Source: Chitinophagales bacterium 62-2 (lineage in GTDB: Bacteria; Bacteroidota; Bacteroidia; Chitinophagales; Chitinophagaceae). From it: a DNA stretch of 42,148 nucleotides. Location: contig MWYU01000746.1 in the NCBI GenBank assembly GCA_002050375.1, positions 1 through 42,148 on the forward strand, read 5' to 3'. Below, one piece after another: positions 24,213-33,227 of the stretch. The translations under genes were made by a program, and so were the position numbers. The number at the start of each line of letters is the position of its first letter. The first letter of the stretch is position 1. The notes under the pieces are model-generated. The model saw only the letters and a program-made list of their open reading frames with translations, ran no database searches and was not told the DNA's origin.

Positions 24213-24632
24213 TCAAAAATCATCATCGTTATCCTGTCTTGGAGATGAACCGCCAAACAAATCCTTAAATTCGTCATCTATTTTAAAGTCGTCATCATCT
24301 TTAGCGCCTTTTTTTCCACCAGGTGATTTCTTCGCGGTTTTAGATTTCGGAAGATCAAATTCAGCAAAGTCAGGATCCCAATCTTCATCTTCGTCTGCTT
24401 TATTCCAATCATCGGCCTCGTCATCCAATTCCACGTCCTCCTCATTGTCATCATCGCCTTTACTTCCGGAGACTTTCGAAGTTTTTTTCGACGCACTTTC
24501 TACTTCCTCCTCCTCCAATTCATCATCCTCTTCTAACTGCTTTTTCGACTTTGAAGGTTTTTTACTTGCTGAATTAATTTCAGCACTTCCTTTTTTCGGG
24601 AACTTTGGCTCCTTATCAGATTTTGCTGCCAT
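24213..24632 (-). CDS. Acidic, lysine-rich low-complexity protein
   Basis: A 139-residue hydrophilic protein I do not recognise. The N-terminal 45 residues are Lys/Ser/Pro-rich; residues 35-90 contain runs of Asp/Glu with interspersed Lys; the tail has clusters such as KDDDDFKIDDEFKDLFGG and ends in DDDF. It has no transmembrane segment or signal peptide and is probably intrinsically disordered. Only a few hydrophobic residues (W, F, L in 'DWDPDFAEFDL') could form a short binding motif. The start at 24632 (MAAKSDKEP) is preferred over a longer TTG form. It sits between purA and pabB and ends 21 bp before pabB. Function unknown; electrostatic chaperone-like roles are possible but speculative. 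Confidence 0.72.
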   Translation of the reverse strand: MAAKSDKEPKFPKKGSAEINSASKKPSKSKKQLEEDDELEEEEVESASKKTSKVSGSKGDDDNEEDVELDDEADDWNKADEDEDWDPDFAEFDLPKSKTAKKSPGGKKGAKDDDDFKIDDEFKDLFGGSSPRQDNDDDF

Positions 24633-24699
24633 TCCAATAAGATTTTGTTTAGTGTAAAATTTCAAACTGTTTTTTAATCAGCCAAAACTTTTTCAATAT

Positions 24700-25974
24700 T
24701 TAATTTTCACCGTGTAAACTTACTATCTGATTTCGTCCTGGGCCGTTTGAAACATACTTAACAGGAGCACCTATATAAGTATTAATGAAGTTTACATATT
24801 CTATCATTGTTGTCGGAAGTTCATTACTATCTTTAAACGAAGTAGTATCCGTATTCCATCCTTTAAATGCCTGGTATTTAGGTTCAATTTTTACTCTCGA
24901 AATTTGAAAAGGTACTTGTTTGCTTTCTTCGCCATTAACCATATACGAAGTACACATTTGTAACTCTTTGAAAGAATCCAAAACGTCCGCTTTTGTCATT
25001 ACCACCTGTGTTACTCCATTAATCATGCAGGCATATTGAAGGGCTATTAGATCTATCCACCCACAACGCCTCGGCCTTCCTGTAGTTGCTCCAAACTCAC
25101 TTCCTATTTTTCGCAATTCCTCGCCGGTTTCATCAAATAGTTCAGTGGGGAATGGCCCGCTTCCAACGCGGGTACAATATGCTTTTGTTACACCCATTAC
25201 TTCTTTAATCTTTTGGGGCGCAACCCCTAAACCTGTACAAACGCCTGCTGAAATTGTATTAGAGGAAGTAACGTATGGAAAGGTTCCAAAATCAATATCA
25301 AGCATGCTGCCTTGTGCACCTTCGGCTAATATTTTTCGGCCTTCAGCTATTTTATCATTTATAAAATATTCCGCATTTACAACGTTTAATGACTTTAAAA
25401 ATTCTACTCCCTCGAAAAATTCATCTTCCCATTCTGATATGTCTTCGTTGAAATGAAAGTTATCTAATAATCGCTGGTGCTTAAGCCTAAGCTTTATGTA
25501 ATTAGTAACAAAACTTTTATCTAAAAGATCGCCCATTCTAATTGCATTTCTTCCTGTTTTATCCATGTATGCCGGACCGATTCCTTTAAGTGTACTGCCG
25601 ATTTTTTCAGCTCCTTTCGATACTTCCGAAGCCCTATCTAAAGCACGATGTGTTGGAATAATAATATTGGTACGCGCAGAAATATACAGGTTCTTTTTAA
25701 CGTCGATACCGAATGAAGCAACAGTATCACACTCTTTTTTTAAAGTTACGGGATCGAGTACAACCCCTCCACCAATCAGGTTGATGGTATGCTGATGAAA
25801 AATGCCCGACGGTATTTGATGGAGAACAACTTTTTTATCGTTTACATACAGGGTATGGCCAGCATTTGGCCCACCCTGAAACCGTGCAACGACATCATAT
25901 TTCGGTGCAAAATAATCAACTATCTTTCCTTTTCCTTCATCCCCCCATTGCAGACCCAAAATAACATCAACCAT
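24700..25974 (-). CDS. purA: Adenylosuccinate synthetase
   Basis: A 424-residue enzyme of purine synthesis joining IMP and aspartate with GTP. Signatures: the N-terminal P-loop GLQWGDEGKGKIVD (residues 6-19), GGPNAGHT, the switch region SGIFHQHTINLIGGGVVLDP, KGIGPAYMDKTGRNAIRMGDL, GAQGSMLDIDFGTFPYVTSS and the C-terminal GPGRNQIV. Complete and of normal length. It is read after spoT on the same strand and before the acidic protein and pabB. A TATTTTTG box lies 23 bp upstream of its ATG. Confidence 0.97.
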   Translation of the reverse strand: MVDVILGLQWGDEGKGKIVDYFAPKYDVVARFQGGPNAGHTLYVNDKKVVLHQIPSGIFHQHTINLIGGGVVLDPVTLKKECDTVASFGIDVKKNLYISARTNIIIPTHRALDRASEVSKGAEKIGSTLKGIGPAYMDKTGRNAIRMGDLLDKSFVTNYIKLRLKHQRLLDNFHFNEDISEWEDEFFEGVEFLKSLNVVNAEYFINDKIAEGRKILAEGAQGSMLDIDFGTFPYVTSSNTISAGVCTGLGVAPQKIKEVMGVTKAYCTRVGSGPFPTELFDETGEELRKIGSEFGATTGRPRRCGWIDLIALQYACMINGVTQVVMTKADVLDSFKELQMCTSYMVNGEESKQVPFQISRVKIEPKYQAFKGWNTDTTSFKDSNELPTTMIEYVNFINTYIGAPVKYVSNGPGRNQIVSLHGEN

Positions 25975-25997
25975 TTATTACTGTTTTTAATACGTCG

Positions 25998-26005
25998 CAA
26001 AAATA
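25998..26005 (-). promoter_or_regulatory. Promoter -7 box of purA
   Basis: Read on the minus strand the box is TATTTTTG, matching TAnnTTTG, 23 bp before the purA ATG. The -33 TTTG element is not evident at the usual spacing, so support is moderate. Confidence 0.45.
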
Positions 26006-26060
26006 AAGGTTGCTGTAATATGGTTGGGGTATTTTATTGGGGGTGATAGTAAAGAGATGA

Positions 26061-26130
26061 AGATGAAGGTTGTCAGATGACCGATTGTAGATGCCGATAG
26101 ACCGGTTGGCAGTTGCAGTGAGGTGAGGCT
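26061..26130 (-). repeat. Word-repeat tract between spoT and purA
   Basis: On the coding (minus) strand the gap contains related words: CCGGTC, CGGTCATCTG, GTCTATCGGC, and pieces such as ACTGCCAACCGG. Comparable words (CCGGTCATC, GTCTATC) occur at 7017-7044 between the MG2 gene and TIGR01777. This is looser than the octamer arrays and is read as possible repeat only. Confidence 0.35.
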
Positions 26131-26174
26131 TTTTAATTTCTCTCTGTTTATCAAATTCAATTTCTCCCCATCAC

Positions 26175-28424
26175 CTATCCAACATCAAACCGGTCAACAG
26201 AATGGATACCGTTTAATTGCTTTAGTCGCGAAACCAATTCTTCCAGTTCTTCCTTGTCATAAACAAAAACTTTAATGCTGCCTTCAAACAACCCCTCATT
26301 TGATTCGATTGCAATGGCTGAGATATTGATTTTAAGATCACCGGAGATAATTGATGTGATTTTATTAATTACACCTACATCATCCATTCCAATAATCTTT
26401 AGTCCGGTAAGAAATGAAATTTCTTTGTTCTTTGCCCATTTGGTTTTAACGACACGATGACCATAATTAGCAAGTAAGCTCGCTGCATTAGGGCAACTTG
26501 TACGATGAATGATTAAACCCTTTCCTGTACTTACAAAACCAAAAACATTGTCGCCTGGTATAGGATTGCAGCATTTGGCTAATGTGTACATAATCCTGTC
26601 ACTGCTCTCTCCAAATATGATAAGTTCTGAGTCCTTTTTATTGTAGTGATGCGGAGCGCTTTCAACTGCGGGTACTTCATGCAAAGGCTTTTGAGGTTTC
26701 GGCTGCTCAAGTCTATCCCCTAAAACATTAAATTCCTTTAGCTCTTTAAGTTCATTTGCCTTGATGGCAATTTGGTAAAACAAATCGAGTTGCGAATTGT
26801 ATTTATAAAATCCAACAAGCGTGTCAATATTTATTTGATTAAAGGCTGCACCAATACCTTCAAGCTTTCTTTGCAGTATATACTTTCCTTCTTCTGCAAT
26901 AGTTCGCCGTACTTCTTTTAAGGCGTCTTTTATTTTACTCTTTGCCTTTGCTGTAACTACAAAATTCAACCAGTCTTCGTTGGGCTTTTGTTTGTTACTG
27001 GTAATAATTTCCACCTGGTCGCCACTTCGCAGTACATGGCTTATCGAAACTAACTTGTGATTAATTTTAGCGCCAATACATTTAACTCCTATAGCGCTGT
27101 GAATACTAAAAGCAAAATCAAGCGCTGTACTGCCAACCGGCAGCATCTTTACATCACCCTTTGGTGTATAAACGTATATTTCCTCTGCAAGAAAGCTTAT
27201 CTTAAAGTCCTGCAAAAAGTCCACGCTGTCGGTATCCTGTGTAGACAAAACCTCTCTAATCTGTCCGAACCATTTATCAAACCGGTCCTCATCGCTGTTA
27301 CCTTCTTTATATTTATAGTGTGCGGCCAGGCCTTTCTCTGCAATTTCATTCATGCGCCTGCTTCGTATCTGTACTTCCACCCATTTACCTTCCGGGCCCA
27401 TTACTGTAGTATGCAATGCTTCATATCCATTGCTTTTAGGGTTACTTAACCAGTCGCGCAATCTCTCCGGCGACGGCGTATATTCATCGGTTATGATAGA
27501 ATACACTTTCCAGCAATCCTCTTTCTCTTTTGCCTGCGGGGAGTCTAAAATGATACGAATGGCAAAAAGATCATACACCTCTTCGAAAGCCACTCCTTTC
27601 TTTTTCATTTTATTCCAAATGGAGTGTATGCTTTTCGGTCGGCCATAGATTTCAAAGTCAAATCCACCCTTTATAAGCTGGTCTTTAACAGGGCGTATAA
27701 ATTCATTTATATATCGTGTGCGTTCTCTTTTGGTTTCGGCAAGTTTTTGAGCTATGTCTTTATAAGTTTCCGGCTCCATGTACTTCATCGCCAGATCTTC
27801 GAGTTCCGTCTTAATATTATATAAGCCCATTCGATGAGCAAGCGGCGCATAAACCCAAATAGTTTCACTTGAAATCTTAAGTTGTTTCTCGCGCTTCATG
27901 CTATCGAGCGTGCGCATATTATGCAGCCTGTCGGCCAGCTTTATTAGAATTACCCGCGGATCATCTGTAAGTGTAAGCAATATCTTTTTAAAGTTCTCGG
28001 CCTGCTGACTTGTGTTCGTATCAATTACGTTAGAAATTTTGGTCAGGCCGTCAACAATGCGGGATATCTCGTGACCAAACTCTCTTTCAACATCTTCCAA
28101 TGTAATATCAGTATCTTCTACGGTATCGTGCAGTAAGGCGCATATTGTACTCCTTACACCTAACCCAATCTCTTCCACACAAATCATTGCCACGCTAATC
28201 GGATGAAAAATATAAGGTTCACCACTTTTACGACGCATAGTTTTGTGGGCATCGGCAGCAATTTCAAAAGCACGTCTTACAAGCTCTTTATCACCTTTCT
28301 TTATTTTTGGACGCAGAGCCCGAAGCAAAGCGCGGTAATGTCGCAGAATTTCCTTCTTCTCCTGCTCTTCATCTAAATTATATTTATTCGCAGCTGGTGC
28401 AGTAATGATTGCTTGCTCTTCCAT
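26175..28424 (-). CDS. spoT: Bifunctional (p)ppGpp synthetase/hydrolase
   Basis: A 749-residue long RSH protein. The order is HD hydrolase (FHPISVAMICVEE... ALLHDTVEDTD; ADRLHNMRTLDSM), synthetase (YGRPKSIHSIWNKMKKKG, VYDLFAIRIILDS and NGYEALHTTVMGPEGKWVEVQIRS), TGS domain (EEIYVYTPKGDVKMLPVGSTALDFAFSIHSAIG), zinc-finger-like CCNPIPGD region and a C-terminal ACT domain (GVINKITSIISGDLKINISAIAIE). Both catalytic sites look intact, so it should make and degrade (p)ppGpp. Bacteroidota often have this single long RSH. It leads a minus-strand run with purA, the acidic gene and pabB. Confidence 0.95.
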   Translation of the reverse strand: MEEQAIITAPAANKYNLDEEQEKKEILRHYRALLRALRPKIKKGDKELVRRAFEIAADAHKTMRRKSGEPYIFHPISVAMICVEEIGLGVRSTICALLHDTVEDTDITLEDVEREFGHEISRIVDGLTKISNVIDTNTSQQAENFKKILLTLTDDPRVILIKLADRLHNMRTLDSMKREKQLKISSETIWVYAPLAHRMGLYNIKTELEDLAMKYMEPETYKDIAQKLAETKRERTRYINEFIRPVKDQLIKGGFDFEIYGRPKSIHSIWNKMKKKGVAFEEVYDLFAIRIILDSPQAKEKEDCWKVYSIITDEYTPSPERLRDWLSNPKSNGYEALHTTVMGPEGKWVEVQIRSRRMNEIAEKGLAAHYKYKEGNSDEDRFDKWFGQIREVLSTQDTDSVDFLQDFKISFLAEEIYVYTPKGDVKMLPVGSTALDFAFSIHSAIGVKCIGAKINHKLVSISHVLRSGDQVEIITSNKQKPNEDWLNFVVTAKAKSKIKDALKEVRRTIAEEGKYILQRKLEGIGAAFNQINIDTLVGFYKYNSQLDLFYQIAIKANELKELKEFNVLGDRLEQPKPQKPLHEVPAVESAPHHYNKKDSELIIFGESSDRIMYTLAKCCNPIPGDNVFGFVSTGKGLIIHRTSCPNAASLLANYGHRVVKTKWAKNKEISFLTGLKIIGMDDVGVINKITSIISGDLKINISAIAIESNEGLFEGSIKVFVYDKEELEELVSRLKQLNGIHSVDRFDVG

Positions 28425-28616
28425 AATAGTTATGTTAACGAATTTACGAAAAGTGATGCAATGCAGATGGATTAAAGAGTGTTAAGTAATTTTTGGAAGA
28501 CTATCTTTTGAACATTTGTGAGACAGTAGTTGCGACGCTCCGTTCATCCGCATATTATTTCGCAGCTTTTTAAAATATTTGTAAGTACGAAAGCTTTTAG
28601 TTTTTATGAAAACCCC

Positions 28617-28624
28617 TACTTTTG
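28617..28624 (+). promoter_or_regulatory. Promoter -7 box of tRNA-Leu
   Basis: TACTTTTG lies 9 bp before the tRNA, as expected for a start near the first base of the mature molecule's leader. The upstream CTTTTAG near 28594 is only a partial -33 match. Confidence 0.6.
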
Positions 28625-28633
28625 CCGCCCAAT

Positions 28634-28715
28634 GCGGATGTGGCGAAATTGGCAGACGCACCAGACTTAGGATCTGGCGCCGCAAGGCATGTAGGTTCGA
28701 CCCCTATCATCCGCA
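28634..28715 (+). tRNA. tRNA-Leu(UAG)
   Basis: An 82-nt tRNA. The acceptor arms GCGGATG (28634-28640) and CATCCGC (28708-28714) pair perfectly with discriminator A. The anticodon stem CCAGA/TCTGG encloses CTTAGGA, giving anticodon TAG. The D-arm, a class II variable arm (CGCCGCAAGGCAT region) and TTCGACC T-loop are normal. CCA is not encoded. Confidence 0.95.
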
Positions 28716-28717
28716 CA

Positions 28718-28745
28718 CCCCTTTACCAGTAAAGGGGATTTTTTT
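28718..28745 (+). terminator. Intrinsic terminator after tRNA-Leu
   Basis: CCCCTTTA (28718-28725) pairs with TAAAGGGG (28730-28737) around CCAG and is followed by ATTTTTTT. It starts 3 bp after the tRNA and should separate it from the trigger-factor gene. Confidence 0.9.
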
Positions 28746-28788
28746 AATAGCTATTTAAACAATTCCACCAGGGATAAAGGCAAATCGT

Positions 28789-30150
28789 ATGGCTACCATT
28801 TCAAGAGAAAATATAGGTTTGCTGCATGATAAAATTGCAGTTACGATTTCAAAAGAAGATTACTTTCCTGCTTTTGAACAGTCGATTAAAAAATACGCAA
28901 AAACGGCCAATGTACCAGGCTTTCGTAAAGGAATGGTTCCTTCAAGTATGATCAAAAAAATGTATGGTACAAGCGTATTCACCGATGAAGTATTGCGTAC
29001 AGTTGAAAAAGAGCTGAACAATTACATGCAACAGGAGCAACTGAATATTTTTGCCCAACCACTACCAATTGAAAGCGATGCACGGCAGTTGGATATGAAC
29101 AATCCCGCTGATTACACCTTTGCTTTCGAAATTGGTTTAAAGCCGCCTATTGACATTGATCCAAAAAACATCACCGTTACTCGTCATAAAGTTGAAATAA
29201 CGGATGAAATGATTGACGAAGAAGTAGAGCGTTTAAAGACCCGGCATGGAAAGATGACGGATCCTGAAGAAGTAACTACAGAGGATAATGTATTGAATGT
29301 AACCTTTACAGAAACAGATGCTGAAGGTAATGAAGTTGAGGCCGGCATTAATAAAGGAAACTCCTTATTGGTGAAGTACTTCGCCGAAGGTTTCAGGCCG
29401 CAGCTAATGGGCAAAAAGAAAGATGATCATATCTTACTTCAATTAAACGAGGCTTTTGATGAAAAAGAAAGAGAGTGGATTTTAGGAGATCTCGGGTTAT
29501 CAAAAGAAGATGCAGAAGCAGGTGAAAAACACTTCAAAATGACCATCACTAAAGTTGGTTTAGTTGAAAAGCCTGAAATGAATGAAGAGTTTTTTAAAGC
29601 TGCATACCCTGCAAAAGAAATTGTGAACGAAGACGATTTTAGAAAAGCAGTTAAAGAAGACCTGCAGGTACAATGGGATGTACAAAGCCGTACTCAATTG
29701 CACGACCAGTTGTATCATCAGTTAGTTGATCATACACCTATTGAGTTTCCTGAACAGTTTTTAAAACACTGGATGGAAAAAGGTGGAGAAGAACCTAAAA
29801 CTGCCGAACAGGCAGAAAGCGAATATCCCTCTTTTGTCAATTCATTAAAATGGACTTTAATAAGCACCCAGCTAATTAACAGTTTTCAAATTAAAGTTGA
29901 GCAGGAGGAAATTAAAGAATCTGCAAAACAGCAAATAATGGGCTACATGAATATTCAAAGTTTAGAGGATGCTCCCTGGCTTGATAGTTACGCGGATAGT
30001 GTGCTTAAAGACAAAAAGTTTATAGAAAATACCTATTTCCAACTGCAAACAACTAAATTGTTTAATGTGCTTGAAGAGCAGATAAATGTGATCGAGGACA
30101 TTGTATCAACAGAGCAATTAAATGCAATGCAACATTATCACAGCCATTAG
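28789..30150 (+). CDS. tig: Trigger factor
   Basis: A 453-residue ribosome-associated chaperone. The ribosome-binding loop is GFRKGMVP at 44-51, matching GFRxGxxP. The central PPIase-like domain (TEDNVLNVTFTETDAEGNEVEAG...) and a long C-terminal helical chaperone arm (from about 270 to the end) follow. It catches nascent chains at the exit tunnel. Downstream lie two clpP genes and clpX, as in many bacteria; the four genes form a proteostasis cluster although tig has its own terminator. Confidence 0.94.
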   Translation: MATISRENIGLLHDKIAVTISKEDYFPAFEQSIKKYAKTANVPGFRKGMVPSSMIKKMYGTSVFTDEVLRTVEKELNNYMQQEQLNIFAQPLPIESDARQLDMNNPADYTFAFEIGLKPPIDIDPKNITVTRHKVEITDEMIDEEVERLKTRHGKMTDPEEVTTEDNVLNVTFTETDAEGNEVEAGINKGNSLLVKYFAEGFRPQLMGKKKDDHILLQLNEAFDEKEREWILGDLGLSKEDAEAGEKHFKMTITKVGLVEKPEMNEEFFKAAYPAKEIVNEDDFRKAVKEDLQVQWDVQSRTQLHDQLYHQLVDHTPIEFPEQFLKHWMEKGGEEPKTAEQAESEYPSFVNSLKWTLISTQLINSFQIKVEQEEIKESAKQQIMGYMNIQSLEDAPWLDSYADSVLKDKKFIENTYFQLQTTKLFNVLEEQINVIEDIVSTEQLNAMQHYHSH

Positions 30151-30166
30151 TTGTTTCTTAGAAATT

Positions 30167-30201
30167 AAAGAAGGTCAGGCGAAAGCCTGGCCTTCTTTTT
30201 T
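30167..30201 (+). terminator. Intrinsic terminator of tig
   Basis: Arms 30167-30180 and 30185-30198 pair over 14 positions (one T-G wobble) with a GAAA tetraloop, followed by a T run. It lies 17 bp after the tig stop. Confidence 0.93.
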
Positions 30202-30341
30202 AATACAATTGCATAGGTAGCGACGCGCAAAAACATACCGTTATGCTATTATGTCGCATTATTTGTTTTGCACAGTATTTGACTTATTAGCTCAATCAAT
30301 TAACAACAACGCTTATCTTCACTTCTATAAAATTCTAATAA

Positions 30342-31034
30342 ATGAACTTTGGAAAAGAATTTGAAAACTACGCGATAAAAGATCGGAACATCAGCAGTGC
30401 TACGTTACATAATTTTCAACAACACCAGGTTACCAACCTCACTCCATATATTATTGAAGAACGTCCTTTAAATGTAGCAAGCATGGACGTGTTTAGCCGC
30501 TTAATGATGGACCGGATTATTTTTATGGGCGAGGCAATTAACGATTACGTTGCTAATATTGTAACTGCCCAATTACTCTTCTTAGAAAGTACTGATCGTA
30601 CAAGAGATATTCAAATGTATATAAACAGTCCGGGCGGAAGTGTATATGCAGGTTTAGGCATTTACGATACTATGCAATTTATTGGTCCCGATGTATCTAC
30701 TATTTGCACCGGTGTTGCTGCAAGTATGGGTGCAGTTTTAATGTGCGCAGGCGTTAAAGGAAAACGTACAGCTTTAAAACATAGTCGCGTTATGATGCAC
30801 CAGCCAAGTGGCGGTATAGGAGGTCAGGCCAGTGACATCCTTATTACTGTAAACGAAATTAAAAAAATTAAAAAAGAACTGTATGAGATCATCGCTTTTC
30901 ATACAAATAAAACTGCCGAAGAAGTGGCCAAAGATAGCGACAGAGATTTCTGGATGAGCGCTGATGAAGCTAAAGAATATGGATTGGTAGATGAGGTCTT
31001 ATTAATTAATCCACGAAAACAAAACAAGGATTAA
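30342..31034 (+). CDS. clpP: ATP-dependent Clp protease proteolytic subunit, first paralogue
   Basis: A 230-residue serine peptidase. The triad is S128 (GVAASMG), H153 (RVMMHQPSGG) and D202 (DRDFWMS); spacing 25 and 49 equals that of the E. coli enzyme. NSPGG oxyanion strand is at about 95-99. It has an N-terminal extension of about 30 residues before the barrel start. It is immediately followed by a second, different clpP and then clpX. Complexes may be homo- or hetero-tetradecamers. Confidence 0.95.
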   Translation: MNFGKEFENYAIKDRNISSATLHNFQQHQVTNLTPYIIEERPLNVASMDVFSRLMMDRIIFMGEAINDYVANIVTAQLLFLESTDRTRDIQMYINSPGGSVYAGLGIYDTMQFIGPDVSTICTGVAASMGAVLMCAGVKGKRTALKHSRVMMHQPSGGIGGQASDILITVNEIKKIKKELYEIIAFHTNKTAEEVAKDSDRDFWMSADEAKEYGLVDEVLLINPRKQNKD

Positions 31035-31095
31035 CACAGGCATTGTTTAATCAAGGATTGACATAGTTATTGTACAATTTAAAAAGAATCTAAAA

Positions 31096-31734
31096 ATGTA
31101 TATTTCTAACAGATATAATTCAAAACCTTTTAGAATGGATGACGAGGAGGAAACTCCTAAAGAGGACAAGCCATCCCCTGAAACTAAAATTCTTGCAAAA
31201 AAATTCGAAAAGCTTTTTTTCGAGAAAAGATCAGTGTACTTATGGGGAGTGGTTGATGATAAAAGCGCAAGAGACGTAGTTACCAAATTTCTCCTGCTTG
31301 ATAGCGATAAGCCCGGTGAAGAAATCAAGTTTTACATTAACAGTCCGGGTGGTGTTGTTACCAGCGGGATGGTAATTTATGATACAATGAAATTAATGAG
31401 CTCGCCGGTAAGTACTATTTGTATGGGTCTTGCTGCAAGTATGGGCTCTATTTTATTATGCGCAGGTGAAAAAGGGAAGCGTTTCATTTTTCCACACGGC
31501 GAAGTAATGATACATCAGCCTAGCTTAGGCGGTTACTACCAGGGAACAAGTGCGGACCTGGAAATTCAGGCGGTGCAAACACAAAAAACAAAAGAATTGG
31601 GGGCAAAGATACTTGCAGATAATTGCGGTAAAAGTTTCGAACAAATTATGAAAGACTTCGATCGCGATTATTGGATGGATGCCAGGGAAGCATTAGACTA
31701 TGGAATTGTAGATGGAATTTTAGAAAAACTGTAA
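31096..31734 (+). CDS. ATP-dependent Clp protease proteolytic subunit, second paralogue
   Basis: A 212-residue ClpP-family peptidase. The triad is S115 (GLAASMG), H140 (GEVMIHQPSLGG) and D191 (FDRDYWMD). It has its own N-terminal segment: YISNRYNSKPF, a patch of acidic residues (DDEEE) and Lys/Pro residues before the core at about 36. It also has GYYQG in the handle region. It is only moderately similar to the first clpP and follows it by 61 bp. It could be a ClpP1/P2-type partner, as in actinobacteria, or an independent form; this is inference. Confidence 0.93.
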   Translation: MYISNRYNSKPFRMDDEEETPKEDKPSPETKILAKKFEKLFFEKRSVYLWGVVDDKSARDVVTKFLLLDSDKPGEEIKFYINSPGGVVTSGMVIYDTMKLMSSPVSTICMGLAASMGSILLCAGEKGKRFIFPHGEVMIHQPSLGGYYQGTSADLEIQAVQTQKTKELGAKILADNCGKSFEQIMKDFDRDYWMDAREALDYGIVDGILEKL

Positions 31735-31756
31735 TTTTCTCCTGTTAAAATAATAC

Positions 31757-31804
31757 CGCTGCTAATTCTACCGATTTTATTAACGGTTTTAGCAGCGATT
31801 TTTT
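31757..31804 (+). terminator. Terminator after the second clpP
   Basis: CGCTGCTAA (31757-31765) pairs with TTAGCAGCG (31789-31797), and an inner ACCG (31770-31773)/CGGT (31784-31787) pairing extends it. A run of T follows. It should limit read-through into clpX, which has its own -7 box at 31806. Confidence 0.8.
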
Positions 31805-31805
31805 A

Positions 31806-31813
31806 TATTTTTG
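31806..31813 (+). promoter_or_regulatory. Promoter -7 box of clpX
   Basis: TATTTTTG matches TAnnTTTG and follows the upstream terminator directly. The clpX ATG is 81 bp further on, giving a long leader. The -33 box would fall inside the terminator hairpin. Confidence 0.45.
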
Positions 31814-31894
31814 TACCTTCATTACTCTTAGTTAATTTTTTAAGGCTCAATCATACTTTAGATTTTACGATTGTAGGGTTGGCAAAATAACACT

Positions 31895-33130
31895 ATGGCC
31901 AAGCAAAGTCATTTACATTGTTCATTCTGCGGTAGAAGTCGTGATGAGGTAAAAATCCTTATTGCTGGTCAGGATGGTCATATCTGCGAAAATTGCGTAG
32001 AACATGCACAGGAAATCATTGCGCAGGAACTTCAGCTAAAAACCGAAACACAGCCTTCATCTTTCAAACTGACTGTTCGTAAGCCTACAGAAATAAAGAA
32101 ATTCCTTGATGAATATATTATTGGCCAGGACGATGCAAAAAAGGTATTAGCAGTTGCAGTTTATAACCATTACAAGCGTTTACAATACAGGCAAACCGAT
32201 TCTGATATTGAGATTGAAAAAAGCAATATCATAATGGTTGGCGAAACCGGAACAGGCAAAACACTGCTTGCAAAAACAATTGCGCGCCTTTTAAATGTGC
32301 CTTTCGCCATTGTAGATGCTACTGTTTTTACCGAAGCCGGTTATGTTGGCGAGGACGTAGAAAGCATGCTGACCCGTTTACTGCAAAGCTGTAATTACGA
32401 TGTCAACTCTGCCGAACGTGGCATAGTATATATTGATGAGATTGATAAAATCGCCCGGAAAGGCGATAATCCTTCCATTACAAGAGATGTAAGCGGCGAA
32501 GGCGTTCAACAGGGACTGCTAAAAATGCTTGAAGGTACAGAGGTGTTGGTGCCGCCACAAGGTGGCCGGAAACATCCTGAACAAAAGATGATTAAAGTAA
32601 ATACGCAAAATGTTCTATTTATCTGCGGTGGGGCTTTTGATGGCATTGATAAAGTAATTGCACGTCGCGTTAATACAAATGCTATCGGATTTAATGTAAA
32701 CAAACAATTACAGGAGTACCAGAAAAAGAATTTATTACAGTTTTTGAATGCACAGGATCTGAAATCGTTTGGTTTAATTCCTGAATTATTAGGACGTTTG
32801 CCCGTTGTTACTTACCTAAATCCTTTGGATGCAGAAACATTAAGAGCTATCTTAACCGAGCCAAAAAACAGCATCATTAAACAATATAACCGCCTGTTCG
32901 AAATTGAAGGAATTGCACTTACAATCGATTCAGGGGTATATGATTTTATGGTAACTAAGGCAATGGAATATAAACTCGGAGCCCGTGGATTAAGAAGTAT
33001 TTGCGAAAGTATTTTAACTGAAGCAATGTTTGAACTGCCCACTTCGGGACAAAAAACATTACATGTGACGCTCGATTATGCTGAAAGACAATTTGGAAAG
33101 AGTAAGATGAGTAAGCTAAAAGTAGCTTAA
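31895..33130 (+). CDS. clpX: ATP-dependent Clp protease ATP-binding subunit ClpX
   Basis: A 411-residue AAA+ unfoldase. The N-terminal zinc domain uses C9, C12, C31 and C34. Walker A GETGTGKT is at 116-123, the pore loop GYVGEDVES follows, Walker B is VYIDEIDKI, and sensor regions and the RPELLGR-like '[10 protein letters not shown]' are present. The IGF tripeptide that docks on ClpP is seen in NAIGFNVN. It would power the neighbouring ClpP ring(s). A separate promoter and terminator surround it. Confidence 0.97.
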   Translation: MAKQSHLHCSFCGRSRDEVKILIAGQDGHICENCVEHAQEIIAQELQLKTETQPSSFKLTVRKPTEIKKFLDEYIIGQDDAKKVLAVAVYNHYKRLQYRQTDSDIEIEKSNIIMVGETGTGKTLLAKTIARLLNVPFAIVDATVFTEAGYVGEDVESMLTRLLQSCNYDVNSAERGIVYIDEIDKIARKGDNPSITRDVSGEGVQQGLLKMLEGTEVLVPPQGGRKHPEQKMIKVNTQNVLFICGGAFDGIDKVIARRVNTNAIGFNVNKQLQEYQKKNLLQFLNAQDLKSFGLIPELLGRLPVVTYLNPLDAETLRAILTEPKNSIIKQYNRLFEIEGIALTIDSGVYDFMVTKAMEYKLGARGLRSICESILTEAMFELPTSGQKTLHVTLDYAERQFGKSKMSKLKVA

Positions 33131-33151
33131 AAATGTTTTATAACACAGTTG

Positions 33152-33185
33152 AAGCGCCGGGATTAATCTCTGCGCTTTTTATTTT
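33152..33185 (+). terminator. Terminator of clpX
   Basis: AAGCGC (33152-33157) pairs with GCGCTT (33172-33177) around a 14-nt loop with GATTAATC inside, followed by TTTTTATTTT. It lies 21 bp after the clpX stop. Confidence 0.75.
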
Positions 33186-33227
33186 AAGTACTGTATAAGT
33201 TAACTTGCAGCAATAAAATTTAAACTC

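Noticed and set aside
24278-24496. A basic 72-codon frame overlapping the acidic protein
   Set aside because: It is the +1 shadow of the Asp/Glu-rich codons and has no start or context of its own.
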